A stretch of 64,000 nucleotides of DNA from Corynebacterium glyciniphilum AJ 3170 (GCF_000626675.1 NZ_CP006842.1:124001-188000); one strand, 5' to 3'. Positions 40,303 through 49,495 are shown, numbered from the stretch's first letter. Notes: generated from the letters alone by a model not told the origin. Program-made: numbers and translations.

Positions 40303-41574
40303 ATGCCGTATCGGACCCGGGTCATTGATGAAACCCTTGACGAGCTGTTCCCGCATCTGCCGGTCATTGCTCTCGAAGGCGCAAAAGGTGTGGGGAAAAC
40401 GGCGACTGCCAGTCAGCGGGCGGCGACCATCCTGAATCTCACCCGTCCGGCCCAGAGGGAACTCCTCGCGGCAGATGAAGACTATGTGACCAAGGTTCCG
40501 CCGCCCGTCCTTATCGATGAATGGCAACTCGAGCCGTCTGTCTGGGACAGAGTCAGGACGGCGGTGGACGACGACAGTGACGGAGGACGGTTTCTCCTGG
40601 CTGGTTCAGCGACAGTCCCCGGGGATGCGCGAGTCCATTCAGGTGCGGGACGAATTGTCAGTCTCCGCATGCGACCGTTGTCGTTCGCTGAACGAGGCTT
40701 GATGGATCCGTCGGTCTCACTCCGAGAGCTTCTTGCAGGTGACCGGCCTGAAATCACCGGACAGTCAGAGTTCGCATTGTCGGACTATACGGACGAAATT
40801 CTGCGTTCGGGATTCCCCGGTATTCGGCACCTCCCGGAACGTGCGAGGGACATTCAGCTCGACAGCTACCTTTCCAGAATCGTGGAGCGGGAGATGCCGG
40901 AGAACGGAATCGTCATCCGCCGACCGTCAGCTCTCCGGGCGTGGTTGGCTGCTTACGGCGCAGCGGTTTCCTCAGACGCGTCCTATTCGAAGATCCTTGA
41001 TGCGGCTACCCCTGGAGACAATGAGAAACCTGCCCGGGCCACGGTGGACTCTTACCGTGAGCATCTCACCCGGCTGTTTGTACTCGACCCGATTCCAGCG
41101 TGGGCCCCTGCGTTCAATCCTCTGAAGCGACTCACTCTCGCACCGAAACACCAGTTGGTTGATCCCGCGCTTGCCGCTCGACTGGTCAGAGTCGGCAGGT
41201 CCGGGTTGCTTCGCGGTGACGGAGTCCGTGTGGCGGATGGTGTCGGGTCGTGGTTGGGTGCACTTTTCGAGTCGCTGGTTGCACAGAGTGTTCGTGTGTA
41301 CGCAGACGCGGTAGATGCAACGACATCACATCTCCGAACCCGTGACACCACGCATGAAATCGACCTGATCGTGGAGGGGCGCGATCGGCGAATCGTTGCC
41401 GTGGAAGTCAAGCTGGCAGCCAGCGTCAGTGATAAAGACGTGAGGCATCTCAACTGGATCGAAGACCAACTCGGTGATCAAGTAGCAGATAAGGTGCTGG
41501 TCACTACGGGTGAGTACGCTTACCGGCGCCCTGATGGAGTTGCCGTGATTCCGTTCGCACTGCTCGGTCCCTAA
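40303..41574 (+). CDS. DUF4143-type ATP-binding protein
   Basis: A 423-residue protein with an N-terminal AAA-like ATPase: Walker A GAKGVGKT (26-33), Walker B in PPVLIDEWQLEPSVW, and LLAGSATVPG. The C-terminal DUF4143 part shows the restriction-endonuclease-like element EIDLIVEGRDRRIVAVEVKLAA. Such proteins are common in accessory regions, and their function is not settled. The sequence looks less GC-biased at third positions than its neighbours, suggesting transfer. The upstream repeat array implies dedicated regulation. Confidence 0.85.
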   Translation: MPYRTRVIDETLDELFPHLPVIALEGAKGVGKTATASQRAATILNLTRPAQRELLAADEDYVTKVPPPVLIDEWQLEPSVWDRVRTAVDDDSDGGRFLLAGSATVPGDARVHSGAGRIVSLRMRPLSFAERGLMDPSVSLRELLAGDRPEITGQSEFALSDYTDEILRSGFPGIRHLPERARDIQLDSYLSRIVEREMPENGIVIRRPSALRAWLAAYGAAVSSDASYSKILDAATPGDNEKPARATVDSYREHLTRLFVLDPIPAWAPAFNPLKRLTLAPKHQLVDPALAARLVRVGRSGLLRGDGVRVADGVGSWLGALFESLVAQSVRVYADAVDATTSHLRTRDTTHEIDLIVEGRDRRIVAVEVKLAASVSDKDVRHLNWIEDQLGDQVADKVLVTTGEYAYRRPDGVAVIPFALLGP

Positions 41575-41610
41575 GTCGCTGGACACGGGGGTTATTGGTA
41601 CAGACAGTCC

Positions 41611-42057
41611 CTACCGGAAATTTCCGGCGTGCAGTGCGTCGGCCAGCGGAGCCAGCTCAGGGACGGTGGACGCCTCGTCCAACGCGTCTTCGAGGGTGCG
41701 GTCGTGGGTGGGGCGGGCGGCATTGAGCAGGTCCCGGCCGTCATCGGTGAGCTCGGTGTAGATGCCGCGGCGGTCGTCGTCGCAGAGGATGCGGCGCAGT
41801 AGCCCACGGTTCTCCAGGCGGCTGACCAGGCGGGTCGTGGCGCTGGGGGAGAGGGCTGCGGCGCGGGCGAGTTGTGCCATGCGCATGTGCCAGCCGTCCT
41901 GTCGGTCGAGGGAGTCCATCACGGCGAACTCGACGACGGACAGGTCGTGGCCATCTTTCAGCGCCCGTTCCAAGGCGGTGTCGATCGCGCCGTGCAGTGC
42001 GGCGAGCGTGCGCCAGCCCCGGGTGCGGACTTCGACCGCGTCGTCCGAAATGCTCAT
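41611..42057 (-). CDS. MarR family transcriptional regulator
   Basis: The ATG at 42057 (MSISDDAVEV) gives 148 residues; the longer reading to 42111 would cross the operator region. The winged helix is MRMAQLARAAALSPSATTRLVSRLENRGLLRRILCDDDRRGIYTELT. One cysteine (in RRILCDD) lies in the wing and could be redox active, but that is speculation. It is divergent from an MFS exporter with MarR-like inverted and direct repeats between them, the usual layout for a drug-responsive repressor and its pump. Confidence 0.9.
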   Translation of the reverse strand: MSISDDAVEVRTRGWRTLAALHGAIDTALERALKDGHDLSVVEFAVMDSLDRQDGWHMRMAQLARAAALSPSATTRLVSRLENRGLLRRILCDDDRRGIYTELTDDGRDLLNAARPTHDRTLEDALDEASTVPELAPLADALHAGNFR

Positions 42058-42096
42058 GCTGGCCAGTATAGCCGACTTGCGCGCATATCCCGCGTG

Positions 42097-42142
42097 TGCA
42101 ACTATCTTCAACGTTGCGCGTGCAACTAGTGCACATGCAACT
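42097..42142. promoter_or_regulatory. MarR-type operator region between marR and MFS genes
   Basis: The palindrome GTTGCGCGTGCAAC (42113-42126, 5-bp arms, 4-nt centre) is combined with three direct TGCAACT copies at 42097, 42121 and 42136. The geometry equals the RosR-like sites elsewhere in the window (GTTGA-N4-TCAAC) with changed inner bases. Confidence 0.6.
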
Positions 42143-42174
42143 GATGCATACGCAAGGAAAGGACGTCACCCATC

Positions 42175-43368
42175 ATGCCCGCTGCCCTCTACGCGCTGGC
42201 TCTCGGAGGATTCGGCATCGGTCTCACCGAGTTCGTGATCATGGGCCTCTTACCCGAGGTCGCCGCTGATTTCGGTGTCACCGACACCGCCGCCGGTTAC
42301 CTGATCTCCGGCTATGCCCTCTCCGTCGCCGTCGGCGGCATTATCCTGACCGTCGCCCTGCGGGGCCTGGAACGGCGTAAGGCCCTGCTCGGCCTCCTCG
42401 TCCTGTTCATCGTCGGCAACATGATGTCGGCCCTCGCGCCGACGTACGAGTTCATGCTTGCCGGACGCATTGTCGCCGCTCTGTGCCACGGTGCCTTCTT
42501 CGGTATCGGCGCCGTCGTCGCCGCCGACCTTGTCGCCCCTGTCCGACGAGCCGGAGCAATCTCGATCATGTTCGCCGGGCTGACCATCGCCAACGTCGCC
42601 GGTGTGCCGCTGGGGACCTTTATCGGTCAGGCCTTCGGCTGGCGTGCGACGTTCTGGGCCATCACCGTCATCGGTCTCGTCGCTTTTGTCGCGATCACGT
42701 CCCTCGTGCCGTCGACTCCGGCCTCGGCGGGATCGGTCCGTCAGGAGTTCGCGTTGTTCCGCTCCCGTCAGGTCTGGTTGTCCATGGCGGTGACCGTGCT
42801 CGGCTACGGCGGGATGTTCGGTGCGTTCACCTACATCGCCTTCACCCTGACCGACGTCTCCGGCTTCGCGTCGTCCACCGTGCCGTGGCTGCTGGTGATC
42901 TTCGGCGTCGGCCTGTTCATCGGCAACCTCGCCGGAGGACGTGCCGCTGACCGCAACCTCGGGGCCACCCTGATTGTCCTGCTCAGTGTGCTCACCCTGA
43001 TCCTCGTGGCATTTGCGCTGACCGCCACCAACCAGGTTGCCGCCGTCATCGCCCTGGGGTTGATGGGTGGAGTCGGCTTCGCGACGGTGCCGGGCCTGCA
43101 GATGCGCATCATGAACTACGCGTCGGACGCTCCGACCTTGGCGTCAGGGGCGAACATCGCCGCCTTCAACGTCGGCAACGCCGTCGGCGCCTGGCTCTCC
43201 GGACTCGCTCTCGCCGCCGGTTTCGGCTACACCTCTCCGCTCTGGGTCGGTGCAGTCGTCACCGTCCTCGGTCTGGTCCTGTTCCTCGTGGCGACCCGCA
43301 TCCGCGGCGGTGAGTTCGCCCACCACTCCGACACCGCCGCCACCCCGTCCGTTCCCGTATGCATGTGA
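42175..43368 (+). CDS. MFS transporter, DHA1-type exporter
   Basis: A 397-residue protein with 12 predicted helices. The N-terminus (ALALGGFGIGLTEFVIMGLLPEVAADFGVT) and the loop motif LRGLERRKALL fit the AraJ/Bcr-like sugar-efflux and drug-efflux subgroup. AGGAAAGGACG precedes the ATG. It is the divergent partner of a MarR regulator, and an aldo-keto reductase gene follows 28 bp later, so a pump-plus-reductase detoxification unit is likely. Confidence 0.9.
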   Translation: MPAALYALALGGFGIGLTEFVIMGLLPEVAADFGVTDTAAGYLISGYALSVAVGGIILTVALRGLERRKALLGLLVLFIVGNMMSALAPTYEFMLAGRIVAALCHGAFFGIGAVVAADLVAPVRRAGAISIMFAGLTIANVAGVPLGTFIGQAFGWRATFWAITVIGLVAFVAITSLVPSTPASAGSVRQEFALFRSRQVWLSMAVTVLGYGGMFGAFTYIAFTLTDVSGFASSTVPWLLVIFGVGLFIGNLAGGRAADRNLGATLIVLLSVLTLILVAFALTATNQVAAVIALGLMGGVGFATVPGLQMRIMNYASDAPTLASGANIAAFNVGNAVGAWLSGLALAAGFGYTSPLWVGAVVTVLGLVLFLVATRIRGGEFAHHSDTAATPSVPVCM

Positions 43369-43396
43369 ACACCCCTGAACACGTAAGGAAGAAACC

Positions 43397-44218
43397 ATGA
43401 TCCCCACCATCGCTCTCAACGACGACCACCTCATGCCCCAGCTCGGCTTCGGCGTCTTCCAGGTTCCCGACGACGATGCCCACCGCGCCGTCGCCACCGC
43501 CCTGGACGCCGGCTACCGCAGCATCGACACCGCTGCGGTCTACGGCAACGAAGCCGGTGTCGGCCGCGCTATCGCAGAGTCCGGACTCGATCGCGGAGAC
43601 CTGTTCATCACCACCAAGCTCTGGGTGGACGGTCTGTCGCGAGACGGGGTCCGCCCCGGGTTGGAGGCCAGTCTCGAACGACTCGGCCTCGGCTCCGTCG
43701 ACCTCTACCTCATTCACTGGCCTGCTCCTGCCACCGACAGCTACCTTGCTGCCTGGGAAGGAATGGAGGAGGTCCGTGACCTGGGGCTGGCCCGCTCGAT
43801 CGGTGTCTCGAACTTCCTCCCGGAGCACCTCCAGCGCATCGTCGACCTCGGTGGAGCCGTCCCGGTGGTCAACCAGGTCGAACTCCATCCGGCGCTGCAG
43901 AACCGGGAGACCATAGCCGCGAACACCAGTCACGGCATCGCCACCGAGGCGTGGAGTCCGCTCGGACAGGGCGCTGCACTGACCGACCCTGTGGTCGCGG
44001 AGATCGCCGAGGCGCACGGGGTGACGCCCGCGCAGGTCGTCCTGGCGTGGCACCTGCAGCAGGGGCGGATCGTGATCCCCAAGTCCGTGACCCCGGCACG
44101 GATGACCGAGAACCTTGAGGCCACCCGAGTCGTCCTCCGGGAGAGGGACCTGGAAGCGCTCGACGGGCTCGATCGGGGAGCCCGTACGGGCCCGGATCCG
44201 GAAAACTTCAACGGATAA
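43397..44218 (+). CDS. Aldo/keto reductase
   Basis: A 273-residue cytoplasmic NADPH-dependent reductase. The TIM-barrel AKR signature residues are seen: DTAAVYGNEAGVGRA (catalytic Asp/Tyr), ITTKLW (Lys), DLYLIHWP (His), IGVSNF and the C-terminal cofactor motif IPKSVTPARM. It resembles the 2,5-diketo-gluconate reductase (DkgA) group, which reduces methylglyoxal and other carbonyls. AAGGAAG precedes the ATG. It shares the MarR-controlled transcript with the MFS gene. Confidence 0.92.
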   Translation: MIPTIALNDDHLMPQLGFGVFQVPDDDAHRAVATALDAGYRSIDTAAVYGNEAGVGRAIAESGLDRGDLFITTKLWVDGLSRDGVRPGLEASLERLGLGSVDLYLIHWPAPATDSYLAAWEGMEEVRDLGLARSIGVSNFLPEHLQRIVDLGGAVPVVNQVELHPALQNRETIAANTSHGIATEAWSPLGQGAALTDPVVAEIAEAHGVTPAQVVLAWHLQQGRIVIPKSVTPARMTENLEATRVVLRERDLEALDGLDRGARTGPDPENFNG

Positions 44219-44254
44219 CCGGTATCGTTCCGGAGACATAACTATGGTGTAGCC

Positions 44255-46708
44255 ATGACTACAGAATCTGGCACCGTCGACCAACCCCTCGATCTCCTGA
44301 TCGTGGGCGCGGGCCTCTCCGGAATCGACCTCGCCCATCATGTCGCCCAGAACTTCCCTCACTGGTCGTGGGAGATCCACGACACCCATGACGACCTCGG
44401 CGGAACCTGGCACACCTTCACCTACCCGGGTATCCGTTCCGACTCCGACATGGCCACCTTCGGGTTCCCGTTCCGCCCGTGGCCGCACAAGGGCACGTTG
44501 GGGCAGGGCGCGGATATCAAGGAGTACATCCGTGACGTCGCCCGCGACTGCGGTGCCCTCGAGCGTCTGCGGACCGGCTCCTGGATCAAGGATGCTGACT
44601 GGCAGACCGACAAGAACCTCTATGCCGTCACCTCTGTGACCGACAAGGGGGAGCGCACGATCTACACGCGCCGGGTCCACTACGCCTCCGGCTACTACTC
44701 CCATAACAAGGGATTCCGCCCTGACTTCCCCGGCGAGGAGAACTTCACCGGACAGATCATCCACCCGCAGGAGTGGCCGGAGGACTTGAATGTCGAGGGA
44801 TCGAAGATCGTGGTCATTGGATCCGGTGCCACGGCGATCACGCTGATTCCGGCCCTGGAGAAAGCCGGGGCGGACGTCACCATGCTGCAGCGCAGTCCCA
44901 GCTATGTCGCGCCGCTGCCGGAGATCGACATCATCAGCAGCATCTGGAAGAAACTCCTGCCCGCCGGGCCCGCCTACCGGGCCGCGCGATTCAACCACGC
45001 AGCCCGGGACATGGCGCAGTTCGTCGTCGCCCAGCGGACCCCGTGGCTGTTCAAGAACGCGCTACGTCTGATGCAGCGTCCGTACCTGTCCAAGGACCAG
45101 ATCGACGAGCACTTCACACCCCGGTACAACCCGTGGGACCAGCGCGTCTGCAAGGCACCCAACGGTGACATCTTCTCCGCGCTGAAGCGCAACGCCCACG
45201 TCGTCACCGACACCATCGAACGATTCACTGCCGATGGCATCCGTCTGGCGTCGGGGAAGGAGTTGGACGCAGACATCATCGTCACCGCCACCGGACTGGA
45301 GATCGAGGTCTTCGGCGGTGGAAGCCTCAGTATCGACGGCAAGCCTCTCGACAACCACCAGCAGGTCTTCTACCGGGGCATCATGCTGGCCGGCCTGCCG
45401 AACTTCAGCTTCACCGTCGGCTACGTGAACGCCTCCTGGACGCTGCGCTCCGACATGGTCTCGCGCTACATGGTCAAGCTGTGGAAGACGGGTGAGGAGT
45501 TCTACAGCCCGGCACTGCCCCCCGGTCGTAACGACCGTCCGCTACTCGACTTCGCCGCCGGGTACATTCAGCGCGGTGAACACCGCCTGCCCACCCAGGG
45601 CGACGGTTCGCCCTGGCAGTACACGCAGAACTACCTCACGGAACTGCCAGAACTCGCCTACGGTGACCAGCGTCGCGACATGGTCTTCGGCGACCGGTGC
45701 CTGGCACTGGCGGGCAGTCCACGCCCGGGGCCGGAGGTCCAGACCGTCCATGCCGACAGCCCGTTCGTTGAAACGGACACCCGGGCGCTCCCACCCACGG
45801 AGACCGTCACCGTGGACGGTCGTACGGTGCGGTTGCGCCGCGGTGGGCCGGCAGCCCGACAGGACGGACAGGAGAGCCGGGACGCCATCGTCATGATCCA
45901 CGGCATCGGGCGCTCGCTGGAGGACTGGGACGATCAGGCGGTCCTCATCGGTGAGAACAGCCGGTACATTGCCCTGGATATTCCCGGCTTCGGTTTCAGT
46001 GACCCTGCGGATCGCGTCACCCTGGCTGACACGGCCGAGCTGCTGTGGAAGACCCTCGACGCGCTCGGCGAGACACGCATCAACCTTGTCGGAAACTCTC
46101 TCGGCGGCGCGCTCTCGATGGAGATGACCGCACAGCGTCCCGACGCCGTTTCCAGCGTCTCCCTCGTCGATCCGGCAGGGTTCGGTGACAGTACTACGCC
46201 ATTGCTGCGGCTGATTGCCATCCCGGGCCTGGGGCGGCTCAATGCCGCGACCACCCGGCTGCGTGCCATGTACCAGCCGGTCGAACACGTGATTCTGCGG
46301 CGTCGTGGTGCCGTGACCCGACGCCGCCTGGATGTCCAGGGGCGGATCGCACGACACCCCCACCGTAACGCCACCTTCTACTCCTTTGTCCGGCACCTGG
46401 GGTCCCCACTGGGGATCAGGGAGGGATGGCGCCGTGACCTGGTCGCTCGGTTCAACCGGGCCACTGCCGGGACGACACCGGTGATGCTGGCGTGGGGCAG
46501 GAAGGACCTGATCCTGCCGTACTCGGACTTCCGGGCGGGTCTCGAGCAGATCGACGTCCGGGATGCCGTGGTCTTCGACGACTGCGGGCACATGCCCCAG
46601 CTTGAATACCCGCAGGAATTCGCCGAACAGTACCAGCGCTTCCTGTTCGGTGTCTGGGCGACTCATGACGACTCCGAGCGCTCTGCACAGGAAGAAACGG
46701 TGAACTGA
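44255..46708 (+). CDS. Fusion of Baeyer-Villiger-type flavin monooxygenase and alpha/beta hydrolase
   Basis: An 817-residue two-enzyme protein. Residues 1 to about 495 form an FAD/NADPH monooxygenase: GAGLSG (18-23), GGTW (49-52), the Baeyer-Villiger fingerprint FTGQIIHPQEWP (164-175, H170) and a second Rossmann loop GSGATA (189-194). Residues about 515-810 form an alpha/beta hydrolase: HGIG at 549-552, nucleophile S615 in GNSLGG, Asp751 and His779 (CGHMPQ). No start or ribosome site lies between the halves, and the frame is continuous. Expected chemistry is ketone to ester, then ester hydrolysis to acid plus alcohol, in one polypeptide. An SDR gene follows 2 bp later. The substrate is unknown. 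Confidence 0.9.
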   Translation: MTTESGTVDQPLDLLIVGAGLSGIDLAHHVAQNFPHWSWEIHDTHDDLGGTWHTFTYPGIRSDSDMATFGFPFRPWPHKGTLGQGADIKEYIRDVARDCGALERLRTGSWIKDADWQTDKNLYAVTSVTDKGERTIYTRRVHYASGYYSHNKGFRPDFPGEENFTGQIIHPQEWPEDLNVEGSKIVVIGSGATAITLIPALEKAGADVTMLQRSPSYVAPLPEIDIISSIWKKLLPAGPAYRAARFNHAARDMAQFVVAQRTPWLFKNALRLMQRPYLSKDQIDEHFTPRYNPWDQRVCKAPNGDIFSALKRNAHVVTDTIERFTADGIRLASGKELDADIIVTATGLEIEVFGGGSLSIDGKPLDNHQQVFYRGIMLAGLPNFSFTVGYVNASWTLRSDMVSRYMVKLWKTGEEFYSPALPPGRNDRPLLDFAAGYIQRGEHRLPTQGDGSPWQYTQNYLTELPELAYGDQRRDMVFGDRCLALAGSPRPGPEVQTVHADSPFVETDTRALPPTETVTVDGRTVRLRRGGPAARQDGQESRDAIVMIHGIGRSLEDWDDQAVLIGENSRYIALDIPGFGFSDPADRVTLADTAELLWKTLDALGETRINLVGNSLGGALSMEMTAQRPDAVSSVSLVDPAGFGDSTTPLLRLIAIPGLGRLNAATTRLRAMYQPVEHVILRRRGAVTRRRLDVQGRIARHPHRNATFYSFVRHLGSPLGIREGWRRDLVARFNRATAGTTPVMLAWGRKDLILPYSDFRAGLEQIDVRDAVVFDDCGHMPQLEYPQEFAEQYQRFLFGVWATHDDSERSAQEETVN

Positions 46709-46710
46709 TC

Positions 46711-47547
46711 ATGATCAGAACGAAGAAGCCCGGCCCCCGTACCGTGCTGGTGACCGGCGCAGCCTCGGGTTTAGGGCTGGAGATCTCCAAGCAGTTCCTG
46801 GGCAAGGGCGACCGGGTGATTCTCACCGACCTTCACGAGGACATTCCTCCCGCCGTCCAGTCGCTGGCGGGGGACTGGACGTACCGTACGCTCAACGTGA
46901 CCAGCGACGAGGACTGGCAAGCTGCAGCGGCTGACGTCGACTCCCTCGACATCCTCGTCAGCAACGCTGGCATTGCCATCGGAGGTCGAATCACCGAGAC
47001 AAAGATGGACACCTGGCAGAAGGCCCTGGACATCAATGTCCTCGGCTCGGTCAGGGGCCTTCGGGCTTTCGTCCCCAAGATCGGGAAGGGCGGGAGGATC
47101 GTGCTCACCGCGTCAGCGGCCGGCCTCGTCCATGCCCCCGCCATGGCGACGTACAACGCCACGAAGGCGGCGACCGTTGCCCTCGGGGAGACCGTGGATG
47201 CCGAACTGAGACACCGGAAGATCAGCACGACCGTGATCTGCCCCCAGTTCTTCAAGTCCGGCCTCGCCGATTCCCTCATCGGCGACGACGATGCGATGGA
47301 TGCGGTAGCGCGCGTGCTTCTCAGTAGAACGTGGCTCACCTCGGAGATCATCGCGCGCCGGGCGGTGAAGGGTATCGAGGCCCGTCGAACCGTGGTGACC
47401 CCGGACGGCTTCGCCACGTTCAGCTGGTACTCCAAACGCTTCACTCGGGTTCCCTACCTCTTCCTGGTGCGGACCATCGGTTGGGCCGTGGCGAAGCAGG
47501 TCAGGCGGTCCGAGGGGCATGCGAAGGTCCGGAACGGAACAAAATAG
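46711..47547 (+). CDS. Short-chain dehydrogenase/reductase partner of the fusion enzyme
   Basis: A 278-residue SDR with TGAASGLGLEIS (cofactor loop), SNAGIAIGG, the catalytic Ser of LTASAAGL and YNATK (Tyr-x3-Lys). It begins 2 bp after the fusion gene, so it belongs to the same operon. In a Baeyer-Villiger pathway the natural task is oxidation of a secondary alcohol to the ketone substrate, or the reverse. The C-terminal extension is basic (KQVRRSEGHAKVRNG), with a hydrophobic stretch (RVPYLFLVRTIGWAV) that may touch the membrane. Confidence 0.9.
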   Translation: MIRTKKPGPRTVLVTGAASGLGLEISKQFLGKGDRVILTDLHEDIPPAVQSLAGDWTYRTLNVTSDEDWQAAAADVDSLDILVSNAGIAIGGRITETKMDTWQKALDINVLGSVRGLRAFVPKIGKGGRIVLTASAAGLVHAPAMATYNATKAATVALGETVDAELRHRKISTTVICPQFFKSGLADSLIGDDDAMDAVARVLLSRTWLTSEIIARRAVKGIEARRTVVTPDGFATFSWYSKRFTRVPYLFLVRTIGWAVAKQVRRSEGHAKVRNGTK

Positions 47548-47617
47548 GCGAACTGCTCCATCGGCCCTGTGCGGCGACGTTAGTCTGACATCCATACATG
47601 CCTTTGGAAGGAAAATT

Positions 47618-48622
47618 ATGATGGATGTCGAGCGTAACGGAGCCTTCACCCGGTGGATTCTGCCAAGGAGCCTCGGTGTATTCGCAACCGCCGTAACGGT
47701 GGTGCTGGGAATCCTCGTGGCACCGGTGGCGGGTGCGGGAACGGCGCGGGACGCGGGGCCCGCACTGACCACCGACCAGGCTTCACTGGACCGGTCACTA
47801 CGCTGCCACGGAGATATGTCCGGCAGCGACCACGACCCGGTCATCCTGCTCCACGGGACGACCTCCAATTCCCGGGCCAACTGGTCCTGGACCTGGGAGC
47901 CCGCTCTCGCGCAGGAAGGACGCCCGTACTGCACCGTGGACCTGCCGATGAACGGCATGCAGGACATCCAGGTCTCCGCAGAGAACGTTACCCATGCGAT
48001 CCGCACGGTGCACGAAAAGAGCGGCAAGAAAGTCGACATCGTCGGCCACAGTCAGGGCGGGATGATCGGGCGGTGGACCACAACATGGTGGCCCGACACC
48101 CGCGACATGGTCGGCAACATGGTCGGGCTCGGCTCATCCAATCACGGCTCCGACATGATCTCTCTGCTGTGCACCGTCGCTTGCCCGGAAGCGCTGCGTC
48201 AGCAGAGCAGTGGCTCCGACTTCCTCTCTATCCTCAACGAAGCCCCTGAGACGTACCCGGGAATCCGGTACACCACCATCGCCACGCATTTCGACGAGAT
48301 CGTTTTTCCTCACGACAAGGCATTTCTGCCGGCGGGTCCGAACGTCACCAACATCACCCTCCAGGATCAGTGCCCCAATGAACCGGTGGAGCACTTTCTC
48401 CTTGCGGCGAGCAACCCCGTGTGGGAGCTCGCCCTGCAGGCACTTGACGGCCGGGACGCGCCCCGCGTCGAGGCGGTGGACTGCATGAAGCTCATGCCGG
48501 GAGTGGACCCGGCCCGCCTACATGAGAACGTACCTGCCGCACTCACGTCGACTGTCGATGCTCTGATCTCGACAGAGTGGACGACCAGCGAACCTGCACC
48601 GGCCGACTACACCACGCGATAA
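47618..48622 (+). CDS. Secreted lipase / esterase (alpha/beta hydrolase)
   Basis: The ATG pair at 47618/47621 with GGAAGGAA upstream gives 334 residues. A signal peptide is evident (LGVFATAVTVVLGILVAPVAGAG, cleavage about residue 40). The mature enzyme has the oxyanion region ILLHGTTSN, the nucleophile S145 in GHSQGG, and a late His in PVEHFLL; cysteines suggest disulfides. The pattern resembles actinobacterial secreted lipases of the class that includes C. antarctica lipase B-like and EstA enzymes. It has its own upstream region of 70 bp. Confidence 0.88.
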   Translation: MMDVERNGAFTRWILPRSLGVFATAVTVVLGILVAPVAGAGTARDAGPALTTDQASLDRSLRCHGDMSGSDHDPVILLHGTTSNSRANWSWTWEPALAQEGRPYCTVDLPMNGMQDIQVSAENVTHAIRTVHEKSGKKVDIVGHSQGGMIGRWTTTWWPDTRDMVGNMVGLGSSNHGSDMISLLCTVACPEALRQQSSGSDFLSILNEAPETYPGIRYTTIATHFDEIVFPHDKAFLPAGPNVTNITLQDQCPNEPVEHFLLAASNPVWELALQALDGRDAPRVEAVDCMKLMPGVDPARLHENVPAALTSTVDALISTEWTTSEPAPADYTTR

Positions 48623-48670
48623 TCAGGGACGTATCTCAGGGTCTTCCCGGAGGTGCTGCCGAGGCCCAGG

Positions 48671-48713
48671 CTCTACCCTCAGGAGGTAGAGATTGGGGAG
48701 AACCGTTCTCCCC
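48671..48713. promoter_or_regulatory. Two palindromes upstream of the MacB-type ABC transporter
   Basis: CTCTACC and GGTAGAG with a 7-nt centre (48671-48691, perfect) are followed 3 bp later by GGGGAGAAC and GTTCTCCCC with a 1-nt centre (48695-48713, perfect). The 1-nt loop makes an RNA hairpin unlikely for the second, so a DNA operator is favoured. No regulator gene is adjacent. Confidence 0.6.
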
Positions 48714-48735
48714 ACCGTGAGAGAGGACCAGACCA

Positions 48736-49491
48736 GTGGATTCCCGGCCGTCCCCGACAACCGCACACTCCGCCGCCCGTGCCGAGGGCCTGACCAAGAC
48801 CTACGGCGCGGGTGACACCCGCGTCACCGCGCTCGACGACGTGACCGTCGACTTCACCGCAGGTGAGTTCACCGCCATCATGGGGCCGTCCGGTTCCGGA
48901 AAATCAACGTTGATGCACTGCATGGCGGGTCTGGACAGTCCGACCTCCGGCTCCGCCTATCTCGGGGACACCGACATTTCAGGTCTCGGTGACAAGGCAC
49001 TGACCAAGCTGCGCCGCGACCGGCTCGGCTTCATCTTCCAGTCCTTCAACCTGGTGCCGACGCTCACCGCCGCCGAAAACATCACCCTGCCCATCGACAT
49101 CGCAGGCGACAACGTCGACAAAGACTGGTTCGGGGAGATCACCTCCCGGCTCGGATTGACTGACCGGTTGGGCCACCGTCCTTCCGAACTCTCCGGCGGT
49201 CAACAGCAGCGTGTCGCCTGTGCCCGGGCGCTGGTGGCCCGTCCCGAGATCATCGTCGGTGACGAGCCCACCGGCAACCTGGACTCCAACTCCTCGGCGG
49301 AGGTCCTGGACATCCTGCGCACCGCCGTCGACCGGGACGACCAGACCGTCGTCATCGTCACCCATGATGCCAAGGCCGCCGCCTACGCTGACCGGGTCGT
49401 CTTCCTTGCCGACGGACGGATCGTCCACGAACTCCGCAACCCGGACGTGGAACAGATCCTCTCCACGATGACCGGCATTGAGGGGCTGTAG
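48736..49491 (+). CDS. ABC transporter ATP-binding protein, LolD/MacB type
   Basis: A GTG start with AGAGGA about 9 nt upstream; 251 residues. Walker A is GPSGSGKST (50-58), the Q-loop is in FIFQSFNLVPTLTA, the signature is LSGGQ (152-156) and Walker B has DEPTGNLD. The Q-loop region and NLVPTLTAAENI mark the group that pairs with FtsX-type permeases. It powers the permease encoded 4 bp downstream. The two palindromes before it suggest induction by an unknown signal such as an envelope-active compound. Confidence 0.93.
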   Translation: MDSRPSPTTAHSAARAEGLTKTYGAGDTRVTALDDVTVDFTAGEFTAIMGPSGSGKSTLMHCMAGLDSPTSGSAYLGDTDISGLGDKALTKLRRDRLGFIFQSFNLVPTLTAAENITLPIDIAGDNVDKDWFGEITSRLGLTDRLGHRPSELSGGQQQRVACARALVARPEIIVGDEPTGNLDSNSSAEVLDILRTAVDRDDQTVVIVTHDAKAAAYADRVVFLADGRIVHELRNPDVEQILSTMTGIEGL

Positions 49492-49495
49492 AACC

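Noticed and set aside
43259..44998. 579-codon minus frame across the aldo-keto reductase and monooxygenase genes
   Set aside because: Covers parts of two real genes and the gap between them; the composition is that of a shadow frame.
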